A stretch of 64,000 nt of DNA, taken from contig JACRMB010000003.1 of assembly GCA_016235065.1 (NCBI GenBank), positions 648,524 to 712,523 on the forward strand, in the 5' to 3' direction. Of this stretch, positions 8,199-17,078 are shown piece after piece. Every line of letters starts with the position of its first letter. Position 1 is the first letter of the stretch. This DNA is from Actinomycetota bacterium (lineage in GTDB: Bacteria > Actinomycetota > Thermoleophilia > BMS3ABIN01). The notes under the pieces are model-generated. The model was not told the DNA's origin and searched no databases. It saw only the letters and a program-made list of their open reading frames with translations. Made by a program: the position numbers and the translations under genes.

Positions 8199-8946
8199 GA
8201 CCAAGATCTATTTTCTGGGAGCCGGACCTGGCGATCCCGAGCTGCTTACCATCCTTGGCCGGCGGCTACTGGCGCAGGCTGACACGGTCGTATTCGCCGG
8301 TTCGCTGGTCAGCAGGGCGATCCTGGAATTCTGCCCCCAGGCTGAGCTGGTCGACAGCGCTCCTTTGTGCCTGGACGATATAGTCAGGATCATGGTGATG
8401 CGGGCACGCGAGGGCAAGAGGGTGGTACGTCTGCACAGTGGCGACCCATCCCTATTCGGAGCTATCAAGGAGCAGATCGCACGGTTGCGCCAGGCCGGTA
8501 TTGATTTTGAGGTAGTGCCTGGAGTGTCATCGCTGAGCGCCGCGGCCGCTGCACTGGCGAGCGAGCTCACAGTGCCGGAGGTCTCCCAGACCGTCATCAT
8601 CACCCGTGCCGCCGGCCGTACGCCGGTGCCCGAACTCGAGGACATCGGCAGCCTCGCGGCCCACCGCGCCACCATGGCCATCTTTCTGAGCGCGACCCTG
8701 GTGGACGAGGTGCAGAAGAAACTGAAGGAGGGCTACCCGGACGGTACGCCGGTCGCGGTGGTCCATAACGCCAGCCGTCCCGACCAGAAGATATTGAGGA
8801 CCACGGTCGAGAAGCTGGCGTCGGATCTGGCCGCCGCCGGGATCGATCGCACCGCCATCATCCTGGTAGGCGCGGCTCTGGCGCAGGAAGGCGAGGAATC
8901 GCTGTTGTATAAGGAAGGTTTTTCCCACGGATACCGGAGTGAATAG
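8191..8946 (+). CDS. cbiF: Cobalt-precorrin-4 C11-methyltransferase CbiF
   Basis: A 251-residue tetrapyrrole methylase with IYFLGAGPGDPELLTILGRR at the N-terminus, RLHSGDPSLFGA and PGVSSLSAAAAALASELT, all typical of CbiF/CobM. ATG 8191 was chosen because GGAGGGG lies five bases upstream and it gives the normal N-terminus. Overlaps both neighbours by eight bases. Confidence 0.95.
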   Translation: MTETKIYFLGAGPGDPELLTILGRRLLAQADTVVFAGSLVSRAILEFCPQAELVDSAPLCLDDIVRIMVMRAREGKRVVRLHSGDPSLFGAIKEQIARLRQAGIDFEVVPGVSSLSAAAAALASELTVPEVSQTVIITRAAGRTPVPELEDIGSLAAHRATMAIFLSATLVDEVQKKLKEGYPDGTPVAVVHNASRPDQKILRTTVEKLASDLAAAGIDRTAIILVGAALAQEGEESLLYKEGFSHGYRSE

Positions 8947-10711
8947 CTATTACTCGCTGACTGCGGGCGGAGCGCTGCTGGCCCTAAGGCTGCGGGACCG
9001 GTTCGGCGGCCAGGCGCATCTGCCCCGCTGCCACAGCATGGCCTGCAAGCGTTGTGATCCCTTCGACAGCATCGCCGAAGCGCTTCCCGAGGGCTTCCGC
9101 GCCGGTGACACTCTTATATGTGTCATGGCTGCGGGTATCGTCTTCCGGGTGCTGGCGCCGCTGCTCGAATCCAAGCAGGACGATCCGGCGGTCATCGTCA
9201 TCGACGAACACGGAAAACATGTCGTTCCACTTCTGGGCGGCCACGCCGCCGGAGCCAACGCCCTCGCCAGGGAGATCGCCGATTTTCTGGGCGGCGAAGC
9301 GGTCATCACCACTTCCAGTGATGTGCAGGGCATGACCGCCCCAGACGAGCTCGCGCGAAGACTGGGCCTGACCATCGACGACGCGACCATGCTCCGCCAT
9401 GTCACCGCCCTTCTGGTCGACCACAGGCCAGTGTGCATCGAGAGCCGGACTGACCCCGGCCCCGGCCTCACAGGATATACCTGGATATCGCCAGGGGCGG
9501 ATCTCAGCGGTTTTGAAGGCAGGCTTCTGATAACCCACAGGAGCGCATCCTCTCGCATTCCCACAGCCCGTCTCATCGCTCGCTCGGTCACAGCCGGCGT
9601 GGGCTGCAGGCGCGGAACTCCCGCTGCCGAGATCATCGCCGCCATCGATGACGCCTGCGGCCGTCACCAGATCGAAAGACGCGCCGTCGGCGCCATAGCC
9701 TCGATCGATCAGAAACACGACGAGGCGGGGCTGCTCGAAGCGGCGTCGGCGCTCGGCGCGCCAATTCTCTTTTTTGCAGCGGCAGAGCTTGCCGCCCTGA
9801 ACCGGCCAGGCAGCGACTTCGTGGCAGGCACTGTCGGCACACCTGCCGTCTGTGAACCGGCGGCGCTGCTGGCGGCGGGGGAAGGAAGCGAGCTGATCTC
9901 CGGCAAGGAAGCCTCCGGCCGGGTCACCGTAGCCCTGGCCCTGCGTGCCCGCGATTTCGAGAAACCCGAAGGCCGGGTCCTGGTAGTCGGCACCGGCGCG
10001 GGAACGTCGCCGCTGCTCACCGCGGCCGCAACAACAGCGCTCCGTGACGCTGATGTCATCATGGGATACCGCACCTATATCGACCAGGTACGCGCGATCT
10101 TTCCTGACAAGGAATATCTTTCCGGCTCCATGGGCGCCGAGCTGGACCGCTGCAGTGAAGCTTTGGAAAAGGCGCGGGAAGGCCAAGTCGTCGCCATGGT
10201 TTCGAGCGGCGACCCGGGCGTATATGGCATGGCCGGGCCCCTCCTCGAGCTGGCCGATGACATCCCGGTCGAGATCGTCCCGGGAGTGACCGCGGCCCAG
10301 ATCGCCGCCGCCCGTCTGGGTGCTCCCCTGATGAACGACTACATCACCCTCAGCCTCAGCGACCTGTTGACTCCCAGGGAAGAAGTGTTACGCAGGGCCC
10401 GCCTGGCCGCTGAGTCAGACTTGGTCGTCTGCCTGTATAACCCGACCAGCAAAAAACGCCAGCCCCTGTATGAACAGGTCTGCGGCATAATCGCGGAAGC
10501 GCGCGATCCGGACACTCCAGCCGGCTGGGTGCGCGCCGCCGGCAGTCCCGAGGAGTCGAGCGGCATTGTGCCGCTGTCCGAGCTGCCGGCCCAGAAGATC
10601 GACATGCGCACGATCATCATCCTCGGCAACTCCCGCACCTTCGTCAGGAACGGAAGGATGCTCACCGGCCGCGGCTATGAGAGAAAGAAGGGAAAGAGCC
10701 GTGGCGAATAG
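8939..10711 (+). CDS. cbiGH: CbiG-CbiH fusion: cobalt-precorrin-5A hydrolase and cobalt-precorrin-3 C17-methyltransferase
   Basis: The 590-residue fusion starts with GTG. Residues 1-340 are CbiG, which opens the delta-lactone and releases acetaldehyde: VMAAGIVFRVLAPLL, PLLGGHAAGANALA and the C-terminal GVGCRRGTPAAEI segment. Residues 345-590 are CbiH, which methylates C17 and contracts the ring: VLVVGTGAGTSPLLTAAA, VSSGDPGVYGMAG, CLYNPTSKKR. The two act in neighbouring steps, so the fusion could channel intermediates. It overlaps cbiF by eight bases and cbiJ by eleven. Confidence 0.94.
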   Translation: MNSYYSLTAGGALLALRLRDRFGGQAHLPRCHSMACKRCDPFDSIAEALPEGFRAGDTLICVMAAGIVFRVLAPLLESKQDDPAVIVIDEHGKHVVPLLGGHAAGANALAREIADFLGGEAVITTSSDVQGMTAPDELARRLGLTIDDATMLRHVTALLVDHRPVCIESRTDPGPGLTGYTWISPGADLSGFEGRLLITHRSASSRIPTARLIARSVTAGVGCRRGTPAAEIIAAIDDACGRHQIERRAVGAIASIDQKHDEAGLLEAASALGAPILFFAAAELAALNRPGSDFVAGTVGTPAVCEPAALLAAGEGSELISGKEASGRVTVALALRARDFEKPEGRVLVVGTGAGTSPLLTAAATTALRDADVIMGYRTYIDQVRAIFPDKEYLSGSMGAELDRCSEALEKAREGQVVAMVSSGDPGVYGMAGPLLELADDIPVEIVPGVTAAQIAAARLGAPLMNDYITLSLSDLLTPREEVLRRARLAAESDLVVCLYNPTSKKRQPLYEQVCGIIAEARDPDTPAGWVRAAGSPEESSGIVPLSELPAQKIDMRTIIILGNSRTFVRNGRMLTGRGYERKKGKSRGE

Positions 10712-11486
10712 CAGGGTTCCGGCAGAACAAAAGACTATATATCTTATAGGTGGTACAACTGAGGCCAACCAGGCGGCCAGGCGTCTTCAGGAACAGGGTC
10801 ATCGCGTGGTGATCAGCGTCGTCACTCCGGCTGGAGGAGAACATGCCGGGTTGGCCGGGTGCGAGACCGAGGTCGGCGGCAAGGACGCAGCCGCCATGGA
10901 GTCACGCGCCAGGGAGCTCCAGGCGGCGGTCATCGTTGACTGTTCTCACCCCTTTGCCATGGAAGCAAGCGCCCAGGCTGTCATCGCCGCCGCCGCCGCG
11001 GGGCTTCCATACATCCGCTACAGCCGCCTCCCTGTAGCCGTTCCTGAGGATGCATCAGCCGCTCCGGTCATCACCGTAACTTCATTCGACGAAGCGGCCG
11101 CTCATCTGGCCCGCCTCGGCGGCAGGGCGCTCCTTGCAATCGGCACCCGTCATCTTGAAGTCTTCGTCAAGGCCCGACTTGATTTCGCTGTCCGGGTACT
11201 TCCCATGAGGGAGTCCCTGGCCGATTGCCAGAGCCTGGGCCTGGAGCCGAAGGATATCATCGCCGCCTGGCCTCCCTTCAGCACCGGCTTCAACCGGGAA
11301 TGTCTGAGAAAATACGGCGCAACCGTGATGGTGACCAAGGATTCGGGCCGGGAAGGCGGACTTCTGGAAAAACTTGAGGCAGCTTCCCTGGAGGGCGCCA
11401 CTGTCATACTCGTTCGCCGCCCGGTTGAGTCTGGTGCCATCCATGACCTGGACGAGCTGGTAGCCGTCCTCGATTCAGGCCGATGA
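10701..11486 (+). CDS. cbiJ: Cobalt-precorrin-6A reductase CbiJ
   Basis: A 261-residue Rossmann-like reductase: IYLIGGTTEANQAARRL at the N-terminus, VDCSHPFAMEASAQA, the YIRYSRLP segment and VMVTKDSGREGGLLEKL near the C-terminus, all characteristic of CbiJ/CobK. It reduces the macrocycle with NAD(P)H. The start is GTG 10701, overlapping cbiGH by 11 bases; in-frame sequence further upstream lies inside cbiH and has no CbiJ similarity. Confidence 0.93.
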   Translation: MANSRVPAEQKTIYLIGGTTEANQAARRLQEQGHRVVISVVTPAGGEHAGLAGCETEVGGKDAAAMESRARELQAAVIVDCSHPFAMEASAQAVIAAAAAGLPYIRYSRLPVAVPEDASAAPVITVTSFDEAAAHLARLGGRALLAIGTRHLEVFVKARLDFAVRVLPMRESLADCQSLGLEPKDIIAAWPPFSTGFNRECLRKYGATVMVTKDSGREGGLLEKLEAASLEGATVILVRRPVESGAIHDLDELVAVLDSGR

Positions 11487-12250
11487 AAGCCATCCGCCAG
11501 CTTCTCGGATTCTTCACTGTCCTGCCGCTGTCCAGCAGAGGTTCCGTGGAAGAAGTCGCCCGGGCCGGTTTCCTTCTACCGCTCGTCGCGGTACTACTCG
11601 GCGGCATCGAAGGCCTCGTGGGCTGGGGCTCGGAACGGCTGGCAGGCCAGCCGGTAGCGGCTGCGGCCATACTGGCTACGGCGATGCTGCTCACCGGCCT
11701 GCACCATGCCGACGGACTCGCGGACCTCGGCGACGCCCTGATGGTCCATGGCGACGCGGCCCGCCGCCTGAAGGTCCTGAAAGACCGGACGCTGGGTGTG
11801 GGCGCCGTCGCAGGTCTCCTGATCACCGGGCTGGCGTGCTGGGCCGCGCTGTTGCAGCTGCTGGCCCTCACAGGCGGCGGATCCGAGCTCGTCTGGTTAC
11901 TGATATCAGCGGAGGTCTCCGCGCGTCTGGGCATGCTCATGGTGATAGCAGCCGGCAGACCTTCCCATGAAGGCAGCGGCAGCATATTTATCGGGACCAT
12001 GAAGGGCTGGAGGAGCGCGGCTGGGATCCTGCTCTCTATCGCGATCATCGGGATGCTGGCGCTGGAAGTCTCCGCCGCCGCCGTTTTTGCCGGGGCAGCC
12101 TCGGCGGCAGTCACAGGTCTCGTCCTGGCCGTCACTGGCAGACACTGGCTCGGTGGTTGCGGCGGCGACGTTATGGGCGCTTCTGTGGAGCTGGGCAGGA
12201 TGGCGGCGCTGACAGCGATGGTCGCGGTCCTCTTTCAGCAGGCTTCCTGA
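11483..12250 (+). CDS. cobS: Adenosylcobinamide-GDP ribazoletransferase (cobalamin synthase) CobS
   Basis: A 255-residue integral membrane protein with the diagnostic GLHHADGLADLGDAL acidic/His motif (about residues 72-86) and DRTLGVGA. It joins alpha-ribazole to adenosylcobinamide-GDP, the last assembly step. It is the last gene of the visible cobalamin operon. CobU, CobT and CbiB are not present here and may lie upstream of the window. Overlaps cbiJ by four bases. A 62-base gap follows before a convergent gene. Confidence 0.95.
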   Translation: MKAIRQLLGFFTVLPLSSRGSVEEVARAGFLLPLVAVLLGGIEGLVGWGSERLAGQPVAAAAILATAMLLTGLHHADGLADLGDALMVHGDAARRLKVLKDRTLGVGAVAGLLITGLACWAALLQLLALTGGGSELVWLLISAEVSARLGMLMVIAAGRPSHEGSGSIFIGTMKGWRSAAGILLSIAIIGMLALEVSAAAVFAGAASAAVTGLVLAVTGRHWLGGCGGDVMGASVELGRMAALTAMVAVLFQQAS

Positions 12251-12312
12251 TCGGGAAACCTGCCGGTCTTCGGCATGGTTGCCGACCTCCGTTGAGCCCG
12301 CGGTCCCGCGGC

Positions 12313-14556
12313 CTAATCCATGTTCTGTGCAGCCTGCTCTTCAATCGAAGGCAGCTCGCTGCTGTGGATGGCGACGGCCAGCTGGTTGGCGATGCTGAGG
12401 ATGGTCTCGATTGCGGCTGGTGTGAACTTCCGCCTGTCCGGAAAGACCAGCGCCATGCCGCCGACCACATCGTCCTTGTAGATAAAGGGAACCGTGCAGC
12501 GGCGTTTTCCCTCGATATCCAGCGCCTTCAACACATAGGCTTCTGATTCTGCCGCGTTGCCGATGTCTATTTCCTCATGGGTTATCATCCGGCGCTCAAC
12601 GACGGCTCGGGTAAGCAGCGTGCCCCGGCCAAGCGGAGTCACGGCCAGTTCCTTCATGATCTCCGGCGTATGACCCAGAAAAGCCAGGTTGACCAGTGCA
12701 CTTTCCCCGGTGTCGAGGTAGTAGATGCTGGCCATGATGCACCCCATCTGTTCATATATGGCCTCTACTGCCCGCTGGGCCATTTTTTTGAGGTTGTGCG
12801 TGCCGGCACAGGCTGCGGCGACGTCGCGTAGTAATGCCACCCTGGTCAGCTCTTTCCTGGTAGTGTCGTAAAGAAGCGAATTCTGTACGGCCATCGAAGC
12901 CCTGTCCGCCAGCACCTGGATCAATCCCCATTCACGGGCTGAAAAAGCCTTCTCCCGCTGGCTTCCGATCTGCAGTACTCCGGCTACCCTTCCGCCGATG
13001 CGTAACGGCACCGCCAGCACTGACTTTACGCCCGAGCTTTCGATAAACGGGCGGATCATCACGGCGTCGGCTTCATCCTGGAAATTGTCGATCTTCATCG
13101 GCACACCTTCCTGGAATGCGCGTCCCGCCAGTCCCTCGCCCACCTTGGTGCTGATCTCCTCCAGTGGTACGGAGATGCTGCCCGCCGCTGCCCGCGCGAT
13201 CAGCCGCTCACCAGAGTCGTCCGACAGCATGATCATGGCCGCGTCCATCTGCATGACATCCTGGGTGCGCGTCACCAGCTCGATGAGCACTTCCTCCAGA
13301 TCGATAGAGGCCAGGCCGGCTTCGGAGATCGCCTCGATCGCTTCCAGGGACTTGCGGATGTAATGCTCGTTCTCGTATATCCCTGCATTCTCGATGGCCA
13401 GTGCCGCATGGGAGCCGATGACCGTAGCGAACTTGACCTGCTCCTCGGTGAACCGGTGTTTTTCATCGGTCTGGTTCAGCCAGACCGCTCCGATAGGCCG
13501 GTTCGACGAGATCAGTGGCACGACCATCGAGGATTTCACATTGAACCGCTTGAGCCGTTCGGCCGAGAAGCGCGGATCGCTCATGGCGTCTTCGGCTGCG
13601 ATAGTCTCCCGGCCTTCCACCGCGGCGACGCCGATAGCCACTTCGTCATAGGGATAACGCAGGCCGCGGATACTTTCATCGCTGTATTCACCATAGCCGG
13701 CCATGCCCACCCATTGTTCGTCTTCCAGGATGAACAGGGCACCGGCGTCGGTGCCGGATATCAGGGCCAGGTTGTCGAGCACCACGCGGACTGTCTCATC
13801 GAGGCTGAGGCTCGACATGAACGCGGCGCTGATCCTGAGCGCGGCTTCGCGGGTCCGCGCCCGATTGACTTCTTCGGTGACATCAAAAGCGAAGAGCGCC
13901 ACCGAAAGCGGGGTGCTTTCATGTGAGGCCAGGGGGATGAAGTTGATCCGCCAATAACTGTTGACTCCCTCGCTGTCGGGAATGCTGAGGGCGTCGCTAT
14001 CGACCCGATTCCTGGTGGACACGGACAGGTCCATCTTCCCGGCCATCTCCTTGGCTGTGCTTCCCGGAAAAAGTTCAGACAGCAGCCTGCCGGTGCCCGG
14101 CACACCGAGGGAAAGCCCGGTGAACGCCTGGTTGAAATTCATAAGCCTGTATCCGGGGAAGCTGAATTCCGCGTAAGCGAGGGGAGACTCGTCGAGCGCG
14201 TCCCGGATCACGTTGATTCGGCTGAAATAGCGGCGGATAATACTCGCCTTGATGGCGACGAGCAGGCCCAGGAGCCCGACGGCTGCCGAGGTCCAAAGAT
14301 TCAGGTCGTTCTCCACGGTCACCTGCGTTATCAGCGATGCGACCATTGCAATCAGACCAACGATCGCGGTCTCAAAGGGGCTGAGCAGGATCGCCGCAGC
14401 TCCAATCGGTATAGCCCAGGCCAGGTCGATCCAGGGGAATTCATTCATGTATATGTCATCAAGGGCTTCGACGGCGAGCAGCAGGACGACGACGATGGCG
14501 ATTCTCACCAGGTGGTGCTTGGGAAAACGTTTCGACAGGCGAGGTTTATGCGACAA
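12313..14556 (-). CDS. Membrane PAS-GAF-GAF-GAF sensor without an output domain
   Basis: The 747-residue protein has four predicted membrane segments (about 16-105), a PAS-like region (114-230) and three GAF domains (about 240-390, 405-560, 575-735). Each GAF ends in an A-x-A-I-x-N-S/A helix, for example SHAALAIENAGIYE. No histidine kinase, GGDEF, HD or phosphatase domain follows; the protein ends 12 residues after the third GAF. It must signal through a partner or through direct protein contact. What it senses cannot be told from sequence. Confidence 0.82.
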   Translation of the reverse strand: MSHKPRLSKRFPKHHLVRIAIVVVLLLAVEALDDIYMNEFPWIDLAWAIPIGAAAILLSPFETAIVGLIAMVASLITQVTVENDLNLWTSAAVGLLGLLVAIKASIIRRYFSRINVIRDALDESPLAYAEFSFPGYRLMNFNQAFTGLSLGVPGTGRLLSELFPGSTAKEMAGKMDLSVSTRNRVDSDALSIPDSEGVNSYWRINFIPLASHESTPLSVALFAFDVTEEVNRARTREAALRISAAFMSSLSLDETVRVVLDNLALISGTDAGALFILEDEQWVGMAGYGEYSDESIRGLRYPYDEVAIGVAAVEGRETIAAEDAMSDPRFSAERLKRFNVKSSMVVPLISSNRPIGAVWLNQTDEKHRFTEEQVKFATVIGSHAALAIENAGIYENEHYIRKSLEAIEAISEAGLASIDLEEVLIELVTRTQDVMQMDAAMIMLSDDSGERLIARAAAGSISVPLEEISTKVGEGLAGRAFQEGVPMKIDNFQDEADAVMIRPFIESSGVKSVLAVPLRIGGRVAGVLQIGSQREKAFSAREWGLIQVLADRASMAVQNSLLYDTTRKELTRVALLRDVAAACAGTHNLKKMAQRAVEAIYEQMGCIMASIYYLDTGESALVNLAFLGHTPEIMKELAVTPLGRGTLLTRAVVERRMITHEEIDIGNAAESEAYVLKALDIEGKRRCTVPFIYKDDVVGGMALVFPDRRKFTPAAIETILSIANQLAVAIHSSELPSIEEQAAQNMD

Positions 14557-14771
14557 AGGAGATTCCTTGTGAAGACGGCCAGCGGGCTTCGAAGGCCCCC
14601 CGGCACTTGCATAGCACCTATGGATTATAAGGTATCAGCGAGGCAAGTTCACTTCGCTGGCTTAATCTTTCTTAATGCTTCCTTTGCACGAAGTTGCTGG
14701 GCGGAGGGTATCATATATAAAGGTGGCATCCCGGCCTCCCGGGATAGATAGAGAATAAAGGAGAAACATAA
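14557..14771 (+). other. Divergent intergenic region between the GAF sensor and the Sec lipoprotein
   Basis: This 215-base gap holds the upstream regions of two divergent genes. TATCATATATAAA near 14708-14720 may serve as a -10 for the rightward operon, a short inverted repeat ATCCCGG-CCT-CCGGGAT follows, and AAAGGAGA sits seven bases before ATG 14772. No full promoter can be assigned. Confidence 0.4.
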
Positions 14772-15221
14772 ATGAATCTGAAAAAGGCTTCGCATGTTCT
14801 GTTTTTTGCTGGCGCGCTGTTCGCATTGCTGGCTGTCGCCGGTTGCGGAAATGGAAATGGGGCCGGCACGTCGACCACAGTCACTGACACAGGTGGCCGG
14901 CTGCAGCTGACGGAAACGACTTTTGATGCTGGCAACATACCAGTCGGTCAGAAGGTCGAGCATAAATTCACGATCAAGAACACAGGCACCGGGCCTCTGA
15001 AGATGGGGCAGCTGGGGGTCAAGCGGCTGGAAGGCTGCTGAGACGCTCAGGCGGTCGTGGGTGCCACGACCATAGCTCCCGGTGAGAGTAGTACCGTGAC
15101 TGTTTCGATGCATATGGGCAAAGGCATGGGTGGCCCGCATCTGTTCGAGGTCACAGTTAATTCAAACGATCCCGCACCGGCAGCGAACAAGGTCTCGCTC
15201 CGGGCGAATTACATAGAATAG
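14772..15221 (+). CDS. Predicted selenoprotein: DUF1573-like lipoprotein with a Cys-Sec pair (TGA read through)
   Basis: The gene starts at ATG 14772 with a strong ribosome binding site (AAAGGAGA). It encodes a lipoprotein signal (lipobox LLAVAGC, Cys25) and then an Ig-like DUF1573 fold. TGA at 15039-15041 interrupts the frame after RLEGC. The same frame continues without another stop to TAG 15219-15221 and encodes the rest of the fold (IAPGESSTVTVSMHMGKGMG, GPHLFEVTVNSNDP). Related proteins, as I recall the family, carry EGCC here, so the TGA would be Sec90 in a Cys-Sec pair. A perfect 8-bp hairpin (15053-15071, loop GTG) begins 11 bases after the TGA with its loop 19 bases away and a G first, matching the bacterial SECIS pattern. 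The full product would be 149 residues. A nonsense mutation is the alternative. Confidence 0.8.
15053..15071 (+). promoter_or_regulatory. Candidate bacterial SECIS hairpin
   Basis: GGTCGTGG (15053-15060) and CCACGACC (15064-15071) pair perfectly around GTG; opening the top pair gives the five-base loop GGTGC. The spacing from TGA 15039-15041 to the loop is 19 bases. Known bacterial SECIS elements lie directly downstream of the UGA within the coding sequence and need a G at the start of the apical loop, which this has. It would recruit SelB with Sec-tRNA. Confidence 0.7.
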
Positions 15222-15228
15222 TCAAAAA

Positions 15229-16548
15229 ATGAACGAACAGGCGCATGAAGCGGCGGCTGGCCCGGGTGGTCTGGCAAGCCGCGGCAGGCGCGGCGCGGGT
15301 ATCGATCCGCTGTTGCGCTGGCGTTACTATCCCAGACTTTTCCACTGGCTGTTTTTTGCGGTCACTATAGTGCTGACTTACTTCGCTTTTGCCCCCGGGC
15401 AGCGGGGTGAGGGCAACCTGGCTACTGAAGTGGTCTGGCGGCTCTGGTGGCCGCTGTTGCCATTCGTGCTGCTCGTCGGCGGCAGGATCTGGTGCGGAGT
15501 GTGCCCCTTCGGTGGCGTTTCGGACGCCGCTTCCAGTCTGAGCAAAAGCCGCAGAACCCCACCCGCATGGTTGCGGAAGGCAGGTCCCTGGCTCGGCGTC
15601 TTCTCTGTGTTCGGGTTCGGCATGGCCTTCCTCGCCCTCGGGCTGGAAGCTGATTCTGGAGCTACCGGGACCATCCTCATCGGCATGGTGGCGCTGCCCT
15701 TCATGCTTGCACTTCTTTATCGTGGCAGGACGTTCTGCCGATACCTCTGTCCGGTAGGCTTTATCACCAGGGCTTATTCGTATTTTTCGTGGCTGCGGCC
15801 CCATGGCAGCCCCGAAAGGAACGGTACCATGGCGGTCTGTCCGGTGGGTCAATCGCCCGCCAGTCTCAGACAGCCCAGCCAGTGCCAGATGTGCGGGGAA
15901 TGTACCAGGGGGCCGGAAGCCCGTGGGATTACCACAGGCTTCACCGCGGGGTCGCCACGTCTGCCCGGGACGAAAGAGTTCGGCAGGCCTGAAGCTGTCC
16001 TTTCTCTGCTGATGCTTGGCCTGATGGCTGCTGATTCGGTGAGGATGACCCAGGTCTTCGCCCGCTACCAGCACATGGCGCTGCCCTATCTCGGATACAA
16101 CTACCGGCTGACCGTGGCCGCCGGCGTGACCGGACTCGTTGGAGTGATCCTGGTATTGCAGCTGGCGATTGCCTGGATCGCATCACGGAAAGATTCCGGC
16201 AAGGCTTTCAACGCGATCGGTTTCTCATACCTGCCGCTGACCCTCGGGGTTTTCCTCTCCCTCGCCTTGCAGCATCTGTGGTCGGGTGCGTTGCCTTCCC
16301 TGCAGACGGTGCTTGTTGAGTCACGACTCATCGACTGGGCGGGGCACATGCCGCCAGCCAACGTCTATTTTGTCAGCATTCCGCTGAAACTGATGCAGTT
16401 CGCGATGTTGGGCACGGGCCTGTATTATTCGCTGTCCCTTGCCAGGAAGGATCTCTCCGGCGGAGCCATCGGCCGCGGCGCAATGGTCATAACGGCCTTC
16501 GCCGGTTTTGGTTTCCTGTTTTTATTGCCCATGAGCGGAGCCTGTTAG
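15229..16548 (+). CDS. NapH/polyferredoxin-type 4Fe-4S membrane protein
   Basis: The 439-residue integral membrane protein carries cysteine motifs of the NapH/FixG group: WCGVCPFGG (about 85-95), FCRYLCPVGF (about 170) and a ferredoxin-like CQMCGECTRG (about 215). Hydrophobic segments flank them. Such proteins pass electrons from the quinone pool or cytoplasm across the membrane to envelope proteins. It starts seven bases after the stop of the Sec lipoprotein, so it is almost certainly co-transcribed and is a plausible electron donor to the Cys-Sec pair. The exact partner is inference. Confidence 0.85.
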   Translation: MNEQAHEAAAGPGGLASRGRRGAGIDPLLRWRYYPRLFHWLFFAVTIVLTYFAFAPGQRGEGNLATEVVWRLWWPLLPFVLLVGGRIWCGVCPFGGVSDAASSLSKSRRTPPAWLRKAGPWLGVFSVFGFGMAFLALGLEADSGATGTILIGMVALPFMLALLYRGRTFCRYLCPVGFITRAYSYFSWLRPHGSPERNGTMAVCPVGQSPASLRQPSQCQMCGECTRGPEARGITTGFTAGSPRLPGTKEFGRPEAVLSLLMLGLMAADSVRMTQVFARYQHMALPYLGYNYRLTVAAGVTGLVGVILVLQLAIAWIASRKDSGKAFNAIGFSYLPLTLGVFLSLALQHLWSGALPSLQTVLVESRLIDWAGHMPPANVYFVSIPLKLMQFAMLGTGLYYSLSLARKDLSGGAIGRGAMVITAFAGFGFLFLLPMSGAC

Positions 16549-16604
16549 GCGCCGGCGTGCTGTCAGTTCGCAGGAAAAATTAACAGAAGAAAAAAGGAAG
16601 TCTG

Positions 16605-17042
16605 ATGATAGTCAAAAAAAAGCTCTCTGCGTTCATCATAGCAGTCTGCGCCGTCATGGCTGCACTAGCCCTGTCGCTGGCATCCGGCTGTGGTGGAACA
16701 GTGGCAACCGATGATCCGGCATTCCCGGAATTCGTCTATCGCTCGGAGGAATCGCTTGACGGCTACCGCCTGGCGGCGGCCAATCAGGAGTTGTTCGATC
16801 GCATCCCATGCTATTGCGGCTGCAAGCAGGATCCTGAAAAGTACACTAGCCTGAAGGACTGCTTCTATGATCGCAAGACCGGTGATTTCGACGAGCATGC
16901 GGCAGGATGCACGACCTGTCTCGACGAAGCGGTGGATATCGGCCAGTGGCGGGACGAAGGGTTCTCGCCGAGGGAGATCAGGGACAGGATCGATGAGAAG
17001 TATTCCGAGCGGGGCGAGCCCACGGACACGCCGATGCCCTGA
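16605..17042 (+). CDS. PCYCGC-motif lipoprotein
   Basis: The 145-residue protein has a lipoprotein signal (SLASGC, Cys29) and the sequence RIPCYCGCKQDPEKYTSLKD that defines the PCYCGC family, followed by further cysteines (DCFYD, GCTTCLDE). The family is exported and thought to bind metal or take part in thiol chemistry; the function is not established. GGAAG precedes ATG 16605. It is the third gene of the module with the Sec lipoprotein and polyferredoxin. Confidence 0.87.
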   Translation: MIVKKKLSAFIIAVCAVMAALALSLASGCGGTVATDDPAFPEFVYRSEESLDGYRLAAANQELFDRIPCYCGCKQDPEKYTSLKDCFYDRKTGDFDEHAAGCTTCLDEAVDIGQWRDEGFSPREIRDRIDEKYSERGEPTDTPMP

Positions 17043-17078
17043 GGCCGGTAGCTCCCCGGTCTGACTCCGGCTGGCCTA

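Noticed and set aside
14772..15041. Reading the lipoprotein as an 89-residue complete gene or pseudogene
   Set aside because: The frame continues in the same fold after the TGA with no other change, and a SECIS-like hairpin is correctly spaced. Selenocysteine is the better explanation, though not proven.
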